Position numbers and translations under genes: made by a program. Below, in pieces: positions 43,820-51,372 of a DNA stretch of 64,000 nt. The stretch is from Myxococcus sp. CA023. GTDB taxonomy: Bacteria; Myxococcota; Myxococcia; Myxococcales; Myxococcaceae. Position 1 is the stretch's first letter. Each line of letters starts with the position of its first letter. Location of the stretch: positions 1 through 64,000 of the forward strand of contig NZ_JAAEAH010000036.1 of assembly GCF_010998615.1 (NCBI RefSeq), in the 5' to 3' direction. The notes below the pieces were generated by a model. That model made no database searches. It was not told where the DNA came from and saw nothing but the letters and a program-made list of their open reading frames with translations.

Positions 43820-44587
43820 ATGCGCTCCTTCCTCAAGCCCGTCACCGTGGGCGCCGCCGCGCTCCTGTCTCTCGCCGGCTGCGGCGGCACCAACGTCCAG
43901 GACGGCATGACGCTCGACCTCGCGCTCATCACCGCCCGGGCGCGGCCCATCTCGGGCGCGGCCGGCGCGCGCGAGCTCATGAACGACCAGGGCACCCGCG
44001 CCGTCCTCACCAGCGGCTTCGTCACGCTGGGCAGCGTGGAGCTACTCCCCTGCGCAGAGGTCGGCTGGAAACGCTTCCTGCGTCAGCTGTCCCCCGTGGG
44101 CACGGCGTGGGCCCACCACACGGTGACTCACCCCACACGGCTGGACTCCGCGCACGTGGTGAACCTGGACGGCGAGGATGGGACGGTCATTCCGCTGGGC
44201 GCGGTGCACCCGCCGCCGGGCCGCTACTGCCACGCGCGCCTCAACTTCGAGCCTGCGGGCAACGACGCGCAAGGCTTGGCCGCCGCCGCCCAGGGCGACG
44301 CGCCGGTGGACATGGTGGGCCGCAGCCTGCACCTGCGTGGCACCCTGAGCACCGGACAGGACAGCGAGCCCCAGCCCTTCGAGGTGAGCTTCCAGACGCG
44401 TGCCTCGGTGGACGTGCTACTGGAGTGGGTGACGCTCTCGGAAGCCAATCCTCACACGCAGCTCGTCTTTGCGCTCTCGTGGGATACGTGGCTGGATGGC
44501 GTCAGCGCCGAGCAGCCACCCGCCAACGTGGACCTGGTGGGCAACGTGGCCCGCTCGGTGGTGCCTCCCTCCTCCGTCGCACCATGA
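43820..44587 (+). CDS. lipoprotein in the regBA operon
   Basis: 255 residues. Lipobox at LLSLAGCGG. The mature part is beta-rich with a His/Trp patch (GTAWAHHTVTHPTRL) and a CHA motif (GRYCHARLNFEP). No family recognised, though the general look is of a metal-trafficking or DUF4382-like surface lipoprotein. Three bases after the barrel gene and overlapping regB by 4 bases (ATGA), so translationally coupled to the kinase. It may present a signal, possibly a metal ion or redox compound, to the system. Confidence 0.75.
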   Translation: MRSFLKPVTVGAAALLSLAGCGGTNVQDGMTLDLALITARARPISGAAGARELMNDQGTRAVLTSGFVTLGSVELLPCAEVGWKRFLRQLSPVGTAWAHHTVTHPTRLDSAHVVNLDGEDGTVIPLGAVHPPPGRYCHARLNFEPAGNDAQGLAAAAQGDAPVDMVGRSLHLRGTLSTGQDSEPQPFEVSFQTRASVDVLLEWVTLSEANPHTQLVFALSWDTWLDGVSAEQPPANVDLVGNVARSVVPPSSVAP

Positions 44588-45894
44588 CGCCTCCGCCCCA
44601 AGCCGCCCCACCGCTCCCAGAGCCCGACTCCCGGGCTCGCATCAACCTGGAGTGGCTGCTGCGCTTGCGATGGGGCCTGCTGCTGGGCCAGATGCTCGTC
44701 ATCGGCGTGGCCGCCTTCGGGTTGGAGCTGGCGCTGCCCGTGTCGGTGTTGTTCGCGCTGCTGGGCCTGGAGGCGCTGACCAACGTGTCGGTGCGGGCGT
44801 GGCTGGCGCGCGGCCTCCGGGTGACGGAGGGCACCCTTGGCAAGCTGATGCTGTGGGACACGCTGGTGCTCACCGGCTTGCTGGCCCTCAGCGGCGGCAC
44901 GCACAACCCCTTCACCACGCTCTACCTGGTGAACGTGGCGCTGGGCACCGTGCTGCTGCCCTCGCGGTGGATGTGGGGTCTGCTCGGCTTCACGCTGACG
45001 GCCTTCGGCTCGCTGTTCGTGTTGCAGGACGTGGAGCTGCCAGCGGGCCTGTCGCGGCCGGACCACGCGGAGCTGATGCGGCTGCACATCAACGGCATGT
45101 GGGTGGCCTTCGCCGTGGCCGCGGGCTTCATTGTCTACTTCGTCCAGCGCGTCACGCGGGCGCTCGGGGCGCGGGAGCAGGAGCTGGCGCAGGCGCGCGC
45201 GCTGCACGCGCGGCGGGAGAAGGTGGCCTCGCTGGCGACGCTGGCCGCGGGCGCCGCGCACGAGCTGTCCACGCCGCTGTCCACCATCGCCGTGGTGACC
45301 AAGGAGGTGGAGCGCGCGCTGGCCACCGCGGGCACCTCCGAGTCCGTTCGCGAGGACCTGCGCCTCATCCGCCAGCAGGTGGACCGCTGCCGCGACGTCT
45401 TGGTGCAGATGTCCGCGGACGCCGGGCAGACGACGGGTGAGCCCTTCCACCCCGTGCCCCTGGGCCGGCTGGTGGAGGACATGCTGGCGGAGCTTCCCGG
45501 CGCGGAGCGGGTGACTGTCGAACTGCCCACCGAGGCCCGCGACTGGCGCGTCCACGGCCCGCCTCGGGCACTGGCCCGGGTGCTGCGCGGGCTGGTGAAG
45601 AACGCGCTCCAGGCGTCCCAGGTGTCACGTCCCGTGGAGCTGCGCGTGCGAGCGCGCGGCGAAGGTGCCCTGCTGGAGGTGCGCGACGCGGGCACGGGGA
45701 TGGCGGCGGACGTGTTGTCCCGGGCGGGCGAGCCCTTCTTCACCACCAAGCCACCGGGCGAAGGAATGGGCCTGGGGCTCTTCCTGGCGCGCACGCTGGT
45801 GGAGCAGTTGGGCGGCTCCCTGGAACTGCGCTCGACGCCGGGCCGAGGCACCACGGCGAGCCTCTCGCTGCCGGTGACGGAGGGCGCGCCATGA
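44584..45894 (+). CDS. regB: RegB/PrrB-type redox-sensing histidine kinase
   Basis: 436 residues. About six membrane helices in residues 28-190. The loop GGTHNPF at 104-110 is the fully conserved quinone-binding heptapeptide of RegB proteins. HisKA at Thr219-Ala-Ala with phosphoacceptor His226 (GAAHELSTPLSTIAVVTKEV), and Cys269 in VDRCRDVL at the place of the redox-active Cys of RegB. Then N box (LRGLVKNALQAS), G1 (VRDAGTGM) and G2 (GEGMGLGLFLARTLVEQLGG). RegB senses the oxidation state of the ubiquinone pool and phosphorylates RegA to control respiration genes. Overlaps regA by 4 bases. Confidence 0.92.
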   Translation: MTPPPQAAPPLPEPDSRARINLEWLLRLRWGLLLGQMLVIGVAAFGLELALPVSVLFALLGLEALTNVSVRAWLARGLRVTEGTLGKLMLWDTLVLTGLLALSGGTHNPFTTLYLVNVALGTVLLPSRWMWGLLGFTLTAFGSLFVLQDVELPAGLSRPDHAELMRLHINGMWVAFAVAAGFIVYFVQRVTRALGAREQELAQARALHARREKVASLATLAAGAAHELSTPLSTIAVVTKEVERALATAGTSESVREDLRLIRQQVDRCRDVLVQMSADAGQTTGEPFHPVPLGRLVEDMLAELPGAERVTVELPTEARDWRVHGPPRALARVLRGLVKNALQASQVSRPVELRVRARGEGALLEVRDAGTGMAADVLSRAGEPFFTTKPPGEGMGLGLFLARTLVEQLGGSLELRSTPGRGTTASLSLPVTEGAP

Positions 45895-46454
45895 GCATCG
45901 CGAGCGCGGGCACGGAGCAGCGGCCCAGCCTGTTGCTGGTGGATGACGACTCCACCCTGCGCGAGCGGCTGGCCCGCGCCTTCCGTGAGCGCGGCTGGGA
46001 CGTCACCACCGCGAGGGACTACGACGAGGCCCTGGCCGCCGCGCGCCGCGACTCACCCGAGTACGCAGTGGTGGACCTGCGCATGCCGGGCCGCAACGGC
46101 CTGGAGGTGGTGAGGGATTTGCTCGCGGTGGATGCCTCCACGCGCGTCGTCGTCCTCACGGGTTACGGAAGCATCGCCACCACGGTGGATGCCATCCGGC
46201 TGGGCGCGGTGAACTACCTTCCGAAGCCCGCGGACGCGGATGACCTGCTCGCGGCCTTCGCGCGTGCGTCCGGCGAGCCCTCCGTCGCGACATCGGAGAG
46301 CTTCGAGGCCCCGTCCCTGGCGCGCGCCGAGTGGGAGCACATCAACCGCGTGCTGGCGGACTGCGGCGGCAACATCTCCGAGGCGGCGCGCAAGCTGGGC
46401 ATCCACCGGCGCTCGCTCCAGCGCAAGCTACAGAAGTACCCGCCTTCCCGTTGA
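45891..46454 (+). CDS. regA: RegA/PrrA-type response regulator
   Basis: 187 residues. Receiver with Asp62 (AVVDLRMPGRNGLEV), switch Thr (VVLTGYGS) and Lys (YLPKPADADD), then an Ala/Ser/Glu linker and a Fis-type helix-turn-helix at about 145-183 (INRVLADCGGNISEAARKLG, HRRSLQRKLQKYPP). The single-domain Fis output without an AAA module is the hallmark of RegA/PrrA/ActR. Partner of the overlapping regB. It ends the operon that starts with the barrel protein. Confidence 0.93.
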   Translation: MSIASAGTEQRPSLLLVDDDSTLRERLARAFRERGWDVTTARDYDEALAAARRDSPEYAVVDLRMPGRNGLEVVRDLLAVDASTRVVVLTGYGSIATTVDAIRLGAVNYLPKPADADDLLAAFARASGEPSVATSESFEAPSLARAEWEHINRVLADCGGNISEAARKLGIHRRSLQRKLQKYPPSR

Positions 46455-46541
46455 AGCGCTCACGCCTCGCTGGAATTACCGGGTTCGCAATGAGCGAGTG
46501 CCCCGTGCCAGTCACTGGCGACCTTTGCTATGGGTGCCGGA

Positions 46542-47159
46542 ATGTCGACCGCACTCCAGACCCGTCCTCCCAGCCACCTCGCCCCCGGCCGCTTCGGCCA
46601 GACGCGCTACATGATTCGCCGCAAGTTCTTCAAGCTGTTCGGCGACGCGTTCCACATCTACGACGAGGCGGGCAACCTCGCCTTCTACTCGAAGCTGAAG
46701 GCCTTCAAGTTGAAGGAGGACATCCGCATCTACAGCAACGAGGAGATGCGTGAAGAGCTGCTCACCATCAAGGCGCGCGGCATCCTCGACTTCGGCATGA
46801 CGTACGACGTGACGGATGCCACCACGGGCGAGCGCGTGGGCGCGCTGCGCCGCAAGGGCCTGCGCTCCATCCTCCGCGACCAGTGGCTGGTGCTGGACGC
46901 GAATGACCAGGAGGTGGGGAAGATTGAAGAGGACAGCATGATGATGGCGCTGGTGCGCCGCTTCCTGACCGCGCTGATTCCCCAGTCCTTCACCGGGACG
47001 ATGGGCCTCAACCAGGTGCTCGCCTTCCACCAGCGCTTCAACCCGTTCATCCAGAAGATTGATTTGGACTTCTCCATGGACACCAACCGCCAGTTGGACC
47101 GGCGGCTCGGCATCGCGGCGGCGGTGCTCATGTGCGCCATCGAGGGCCGGCAGCAGTAG
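46542..47159 (+). CDS. LURP-one-related (tubby-like) protein
   Basis: 205 residues from ATG 46542 (ATG 46530 in frame). Opening RYMIRRKFFKLFGDAFHIYD then AGNLAFYSKLKAFKLKEDIR and FGMTYDVTDATTGERVGALR match the LURP-one/scramblase-like beta-barrel fold; the C-terminus has a hydrophobic helix (LGIAAAVLMCAIEG). Such proteins may bind membrane phospholipids; bacterial roles are unknown. Single gene, ended by a hairpin shared with the convergent methyltransferase. Confidence 0.8.
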   Translation: MSTALQTRPPSHLAPGRFGQTRYMIRRKFFKLFGDAFHIYDEAGNLAFYSKLKAFKLKEDIRIYSNEEMREELLTIKARGILDFGMTYDVTDATTGERVGALRRKGLRSILRDQWLVLDANDQEVGKIEEDSMMMALVRRFLTALIPQSFTGTMGLNQVLAFHQRFNPFIQKIDLDFSMDTNRQLDRRLGIAAAVLMCAIEGRQQ

Positions 47160-47182
47160 TCCCCGAACCCTCTCCCAGACTG

Positions 47183-47214
47183 GTGACGGCGGCTTTCAGG
47201 GAGCCGCCCGTCAC
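47183..47214. terminator. bidirectional hairpin between convergent genes
   Basis: GTGACGGCGGCT and AGCCGCCCGTCAC pair over 12 bp with one bulged base, between the LURP-one gene and the methyltransferase gene. Confidence 0.7.
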
Positions 47215-47215
47215 G

Positions 47216-48079
47216 TCACGCCGAGAGGGCCTCAGTGGGAGCGCGAGCTTCGACCCGCCAGCAAGCGGCGGTGAACCGCACCTCGTCGCCGTGCACATAG
47301 GGGTTGAAGGCGGCGCGGACGGTTTCGATGACGTGAGTCCGGGTCCTCGCGTCGGCTTCGTGAAGAACGCGGCCGAGGGGCCCAAGCCGGGTCACGTACT
47401 GGACCAACCCCTGCTCGGGCAGGGTGCATGTGGCATCAATGGGGTGGATGTCGATGTCCATCCAGCCGCTCTGCTCCAGGATGCGATGGACCCGGTCCCC
47501 GTCCGCGAAGGCGAACTGGCCCGGCGCGTTCGGCTGGCGGGCGGGCATGTTTGGAAGGAGGGGCGCCGCGGCCCGCTCGGCGGTCGTCATGAACGGGTTC
47601 TCCGAGGGGCTTCGCCAGGCGATGAAGCTCAGCCTGGCATTCTCCCTTGCGGAACGTCTCAGGTTCACGAAGGCCTGGACGGCATCGTCGAAGAACATCA
47701 CGCCGAAGCGTGAAATCACCATGTCGAAGCGCCCTCGCTCGAAGGCGTGATGCTCCGCGTTGGCCTCGATGAAGCTGGCGGCCACATGCTCCGCTTCGGC
47801 CCGAGCCCGCGCCGCCGCGAGCATGGGCGCGGAGATGTCGATGCCGACGCAGTGTCCCTGGGCACCGAGCCGCCGCGCGACGGCGAGCGTCGTGCTGCCC
47901 GTCCCACAGCCCACGTCGAGCACCTGACGCGCGCCGCGGGCTTGGACGGCTTCGACGAGCAGGTCCTCGAACGGCTTGAACATCCCTTCGAGCAGGTCCC
48001 GACTATCGACCCAGGCCTGTCCCGCGGGGCCATTCCAAAGCGCTGCCTGCCCCTCCGGGGGCTGGTGACCAGATGCCAT
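47216..48079 (-). CDS. class I SAM-dependent methyltransferase
   Basis: 287 residues from ATG 48079 (GGGAGA 7 bases upstream). Motif I (VLDVGCGTGSTTLAVARRLG), motif II acidic end (GIDISAPMLAAAR) and post-motif (RFDMVISRFGVMFFDDAVQA) place it in the UbiE/COQ5-like Methyltransf_25/11 group. The start AALWNGPAGQAWVDSRDLLE is typical of stand-alone small-molecule methyltransferases. Divergent from a MerR regulator with a palindromic operator in between, so expression is probably induced by an effector of that regulator. Substrate unknown. Confidence 0.88.
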   Translation of the reverse strand: MASGHQPPEGQAALWNGPAGQAWVDSRDLLEGMFKPFEDLLVEAVQARGARQVLDVGCGTGSTTLAVARRLGAQGHCVGIDISAPMLAAARARAEAEHVAASFIEANAEHHAFERGRFDMVISRFGVMFFDDAVQAFVNLRRSARENARLSFIAWRSPSENPFMTTAERAAAPLLPNMPARQPNAPGQFAFADGDRVHRILEQSGWMDIDIHPIDATCTLPEQGLVQYVTRLGPLGRVLHEADARTRTHVIETVRAAFNPYVHGDEVRFTAACWRVEARAPTEALSA

Positions 48080-48133
48080 CGCGCGTCTCCCTTCACATGC
48101 CTTCAAGAGAAGTGAAGGCCGTACAGTGCCAGT

Positions 48134-48147
48134 TCAAGTCGACTTGA
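48134..48147. promoter_or_regulatory. palindromic operator between MerR and methyltransferase genes
   Basis: TCAAGTCGACTTGA is a perfect 14-bp palindrome in the 78-base divergent spacer, 10 bases before the MerR start. MerR-family proteins bind such dyads within the promoter spacer, so this is the probable autoregulatory and target site. Confidence 0.7.
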
Positions 48148-48157
48148 GGTCAACAGG

Positions 48158-48637
48158 GTGAGAGACCTGGACATCACCGAGGTAGCCCGGCGCACGGGCG
48201 TTCCTGCCTCGACGCTGCGTTTCTATGAGGCAAAGGGCCTGCTCTCCTCGACGGGCAGGCGAGGCCTGCGCCGCCTGTTCAATCCCGACGTGCTGGAGCG
48301 GCTCGCACTCATCGCCTTGGGACGCGAAGCCGGCTTCTCACTGGATGAGCTGGCTCGGATGTTCGCGCCGGACGGACAACCGCGCATTGACCGGGAGATG
48401 CTAACCGCGAAGGCGGAGGAACTCGACAACACCATCCGGCGGCTGAGCGCCATGCGCGACGGTTTGCGGCACGCCGCGAACTGTCCCGCGCCGAGCCACA
48501 TGGCATGTCCCAGGTTTCGCCAACTCCTCGCGGTTGCCGCTGCCTCCAGACAAACGCGGGCGCACGAGTCGCACGGGAGCGAAAGCGGGCGCACGCGCCG
48601 CCGGAAGCAAGCCCCATCACGTCCGGCGCACGAATAG
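48158..48637 (+). CDS. MerR-family transcriptional regulator
   Basis: 159 residues from GTG 48158 (AACAGGG upstream). MerR winged helix at the N-terminus: DITEVARRTGVPASTLRFYE, GLLSSTGRRGLRRLFNPDVL, then GREAGFSLDELARMF and the long dimer helix. C-terminal NCPAPSHMACPRF carries two Cys spaced as in members that bind metals or a thiol effector, though the pattern is also common in SoxR-like orphans. The final 30 residues (RAHESHGSESGRTRRRKQAP) are low complexity. It most likely controls the divergent methyltransferase. Confidence 0.88.
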   Translation: MRDLDITEVARRTGVPASTLRFYEAKGLLSSTGRRGLRRLFNPDVLERLALIALGREAGFSLDELARMFAPDGQPRIDREMLTAKAEELDNTIRRLSAMRDGLRHAANCPAPSHMACPRFRQLLAVAAASRQTRAHESHGSESGRTRRRKQAPSRPAHE

Positions 48638-48783
48638 GTGGCGCCGTCCGTGGGTTCGCGGGCAGGGGGACTCGCGAGCGGCTGAGGCACGAAGCACAAG
48701 GAGCAGGCGTCAGGCGGATGGCTCGCATGGACGCTCGCCCAAGGGCGCGTAGGCGACTGAGCAAAACCATAATTGCCACTGCA

Positions 48784-48811
48784 TTGCAAATACAATAAGA
48801 ACTCATATAAT
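48784..48811 (+). promoter_or_regulatory. strong sigma70-like promoter
   Basis: TTGCAA (48784-48789), 16-base spacer and a perfect TATAAT (48806-48811) in the most AT-rich patch of the region (48765-48820). It would transcribe the membrane protein gene downstream. Apart from this promoter I see nothing in 48638-48976; short open frames there lack support. Confidence 0.7.
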
Positions 48812-48976
48812 CTTCGCCCACGAGGAAGAACGGGGATTCTTCCCGCTGCGTTCCTCCTGCATGCGAGACATCCCCCTGCTGCCCCCGAGGGCGTTACCAG
48901 GGCAGCAGACCCGGGCAAGGAGCGCATGCATGTTCCACGAGCCACCGCGCGGATGCGCCTTCTCCCCTCGCTCGCG

Positions 48977-50188
48977 ATGACACAACTCGCTCAGACACCA
49001 CTCCCTGCCTTCGCCGCCCCTTCCGCTACCTCGTCGCGTGAGACGGTGAGCACCAAGGGCCGCCGCATCGTCGGCATCGACGCCCTCCGAGGGCTGGTCA
49101 TGGCGCTGATGATTGTCGACCACGTGCGGGAGTACTTCTACCTGCACGCGCAGGTGAGCGACCCGGTGGTGATATCCACCACGCCGCCCAGCCTCTTCTT
49201 CACGCGGTTCGCCGCGCACCTCTGCGCGCCCGTGTTCGTCATCCTGACGGGCGTGGCTGCCTGGCTCTACGGCCAGCGGCACGGAGGGCGCAAAGCGGCC
49301 TCCAGCTTCCTGTTCAAGCGCGGCCTCTTCCTGCTCGTACTGGAGCTGACCGTCATCAACTTCGCCTGGACCTTCACGCTCCTGCCCCGGACCTATTACT
49401 TCCAGGTCATCGGCGCGATTGGCCTGTCGATGATGGTGCTGTCCGCCCTGCTCTACCTGCCACGACCCGCGCTGCTCACCTTCGCGCTGCTCGTGATTTT
49501 CGGCCACAACGTGCTCGACCCGATTCACTTCGAAGCGGGCCAGCCGGGACAGGCTCTGTGGGCGCTGCTGCATGACCGGGGCTTCATCGCCCTTCCGTGG
49601 GGCGCGCAGCTCAAGACGTCCTACCCCGTCCTGCCATGGATGGGCGTCATCGCGCTGGGCTTCGTGGTGGGACCGTGGTTCTCGTCCCAGGTCGCCCCAG
49701 CGGTGAGGCGCCGCCGCCTGCTTCTGGCGTCCGCCTCATCGGTGGGCCTCTTCGTGCTGCTCCGCCTCATCAACGTCTACGGCGAGCCCCTGCCGTGGTC
49801 GCCCGGCGCTACGCCGATGGAAACGGTCATGTCCTTCGTCAATCTGACGAAGTACCCGCCGTCGCTCGACTTCCTGCTGCTGACGCTCGGCGTGGGCGCG
49901 GGCCTGCTGGCGCTGCTGGACAAAGCGCCTGCGTCACTGACATCCACCCTGGCGGTGTTCGGCGCCGCGCCGCTGTTCTTCTACGTCGTCCACCTGTACC
50001 TGCTGCACGCGATGAACAAGCTCGCGCTGCTCACCTTCGGTCCCAACCAGGGTGCGCTGTTCAGCCTGCCGAATGTCAGCGCACTCTGGCTCGTGGCGCT
50101 GCTGACGACGGTGCCCATGTGGTTCGCCTGCCGCGCCTTCGCCGCGCTGAAGGCCCGCTCCTCCAGTCCCTGGATGAGCTACCTCTGA
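48977..50188 (+). CDS. DUF1624/HGSNAT-like integral membrane protein
   Basis: 403 residues from ATG 48977; in-frame ATGs at 48953 and 48926 (the latter with AAGGAG only 3 bases before it) are alternatives. The family signature is RIVGIDALRGLVMALMIVDH. About ten hydrophobic helices follow (FAAHLCAPVFVILTGVAAWL; SSFLFKRGLFLLVLELTVIN; YPVLPWMGVIALGFVVGPWF). The fold resembles heparan-alpha-glucosaminide N-acetyltransferase and acyltransferase_3 proteins, which pass acyl groups across the membrane to sugars. Acceptor unknown. Driven by the TATAAT promoter upstream. Confidence 0.88.
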   Translation: MTQLAQTPLPAFAAPSATSSRETVSTKGRRIVGIDALRGLVMALMIVDHVREYFYLHAQVSDPVVISTTPPSLFFTRFAAHLCAPVFVILTGVAAWLYGQRHGGRKAASSFLFKRGLFLLVLELTVINFAWTFTLLPRTYYFQVIGAIGLSMMVLSALLYLPRPALLTFALLVIFGHNVLDPIHFEAGQPGQALWALLHDRGFIALPWGAQLKTSYPVLPWMGVIALGFVVGPWFSSQVAPAVRRRRLLLASASSVGLFVLLRLINVYGEPLPWSPGATPMETVMSFVNLTKYPPSLDFLLLTLGVGAGLLALLDKAPASLTSTLAVFGAAPLFFYVVHLYLLHAMNKLALLTFGPNQGALFSLPNVSALWLVALLTTVPMWFACRAFAALKARSSSPWMSYL

Positions 50189-50203
50189 CAATCGGCCCCG
50201 GGC

Positions 50204-51073
50204 TCAGGTCCGCGCCATGACGGGAAAGAGGTTCGCCTCACGTGGGGACGTCAGTCCCCGCACGAACAGGTCGGCCTCCATGTCCTCGCCCGCCTCCACC
50301 GCGCCGGGCCACCAGCGCTCCGGCGTGAAGCCGAACTGGATGGAGGAAATCGGCCGGTCGATGAGCCGCGGCAGCGCCGCCCGTAAATCAAAGGGCGCAC
50401 GCGCGAAGATGTCATCGATGAACAGCGTCTCGCCCTCCACCTCCGCGAACACCCAGGCATCGTCACTCAGGGCTCGCAGCGGCCGAGCGAACCCGTTCGC
50501 TGCATACCAACTGGCGGCCGTGCCCCGCGCGCCGAAGCGCTCCGTCACCGGCAGCCCCTCGTCCGAGAGCATCCGGAGCCGTGCCCGCACATCCGCCTCC
50601 GCCAGGTCGAGCCGCGGCGCCGTCGTCCCTCCCGGCCGCGCCACGTGCGAGGCGGAGAACAGCGTCTGGCGCCGAGGCTCGAAGCCGAAGCGCGGGTAGA
50701 ACTCCAGCACGCTCTTGTTGGCGAACAGCAGCACGGGCGCGTCACCACAGTGCGCCAGCGCCGCGTTCATCACCTCGCGCGCCAGCCCCCGCCCGCGCTC
50801 GGCAGGCAGGCTCCCCACGGCGCCAAGCTGGTAGCCCGTCACCTCCCGCCCTTCGAGCAACAACCGCATCCGCATCACCGAGGCATTGGCCAGCACCCGG
50901 CCGTCCTCCACCACCGCGAACGCGCGGTAGTCGTCGTTCCATTCACCCCACTGCGTCCAACGCCGGAAGTCGGCGCGGGTGAAGACTCGCGGCACGTAGT
51001 CGCAGAACGCGGCCTGGAGCGCCGAGGTGCCGGGCCCGATTTCAGTGACGGTGGGAACGCGCTTCGAAGCCAT
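50204..51073 (-). CDS. GNAT-family N-acetyltransferase (Eis-like)
   Basis: 289 residues. Acetyl-CoA loop QLGAVGSLPAERGRGLAREV (the Q/RxxGxG/A element) preceded by MRMRLLLEGREVTG, then LLFANKSVLEFYPRFGFEP, the usual C-terminal GNAT Tyr region. A second half with AASWYAANGFARPL and VFAEVEGETLFIDDIFA suggests a two-domain arrangement like Eis/DUF4081 enzymes. Target amine unknown. Convergent with the membrane protein gene 15 bases away. Confidence 0.85.
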   Translation of the reverse strand: MASKRVPTVTEIGPGTSALQAAFCDYVPRVFTRADFRRWTQWGEWNDDYRAFAVVEDGRVLANASVMRMRLLLEGREVTGYQLGAVGSLPAERGRGLAREVMNAALAHCGDAPVLLFANKSVLEFYPRFGFEPRRQTLFSASHVARPGGTTAPRLDLAEADVRARLRMLSDEGLPVTERFGARGTAASWYAANGFARPLRALSDDAWVFAEVEGETLFIDDIFARAPFDLRAALPRLIDRPISSIQFGFTPERWWPGAVEAGEDMEADLFVRGLTSPREANLFPVMART

Positions 51074-51246
51074 CCATCCACCCTACGCGATTCCCACCAG
51101 CGGCCAACGGACGCGAGCCCGCACCGGGAATCCCTAACGCGCTGCGTATCATGAGCCTTCACCCGGAAGCCCACCAGTCGCCTGTTGTCACAATGCCAAT
51201 AGGCAACTGAAGGGTTGCGCGCATGAGCGACCTACCCCCGTCCGCT

Positions 51247-51303
51247 CATCCCCTCGCCTCCCTGCCTTGCCCCCCAGCAGAATGGCGAAAGTCGAGTCTG
51301 AGC
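51247..51303. repeat. 57-bp direct repeat, copy 1
   Basis: CATCCCCTCGCCTCCCTGCC to GTCGAGTCTGAGC; matches copy 2 (53112-53167) at 55 of 57 positions (one C/T change, one base missing in copy 2). It lies just beyond the hairpin downstream of the lipoprotein gene. The rest of 51074-51372 has no gene. Confidence 0.85.
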
Positions 51304-51334
51304 CTCGCTGAAGCGATGCGGCTCGTGAGGAAGA

Positions 51335-51352
51335 GAGGGAGCGGGCTCCCTC
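51335..51352 (-). terminator. hairpin downstream of the lipoprotein gene
   Basis: GAGGGAG and CTCCCTC pair over 7 bp with a CGGG loop, 20 bases after the stop of the - strand lipoprotein gene, followed in that direction by a pyrimidine-rich run. Confidence 0.5.
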
Positions 51353-51372
51353 CCTTCCCTGGACTTCAGCGT

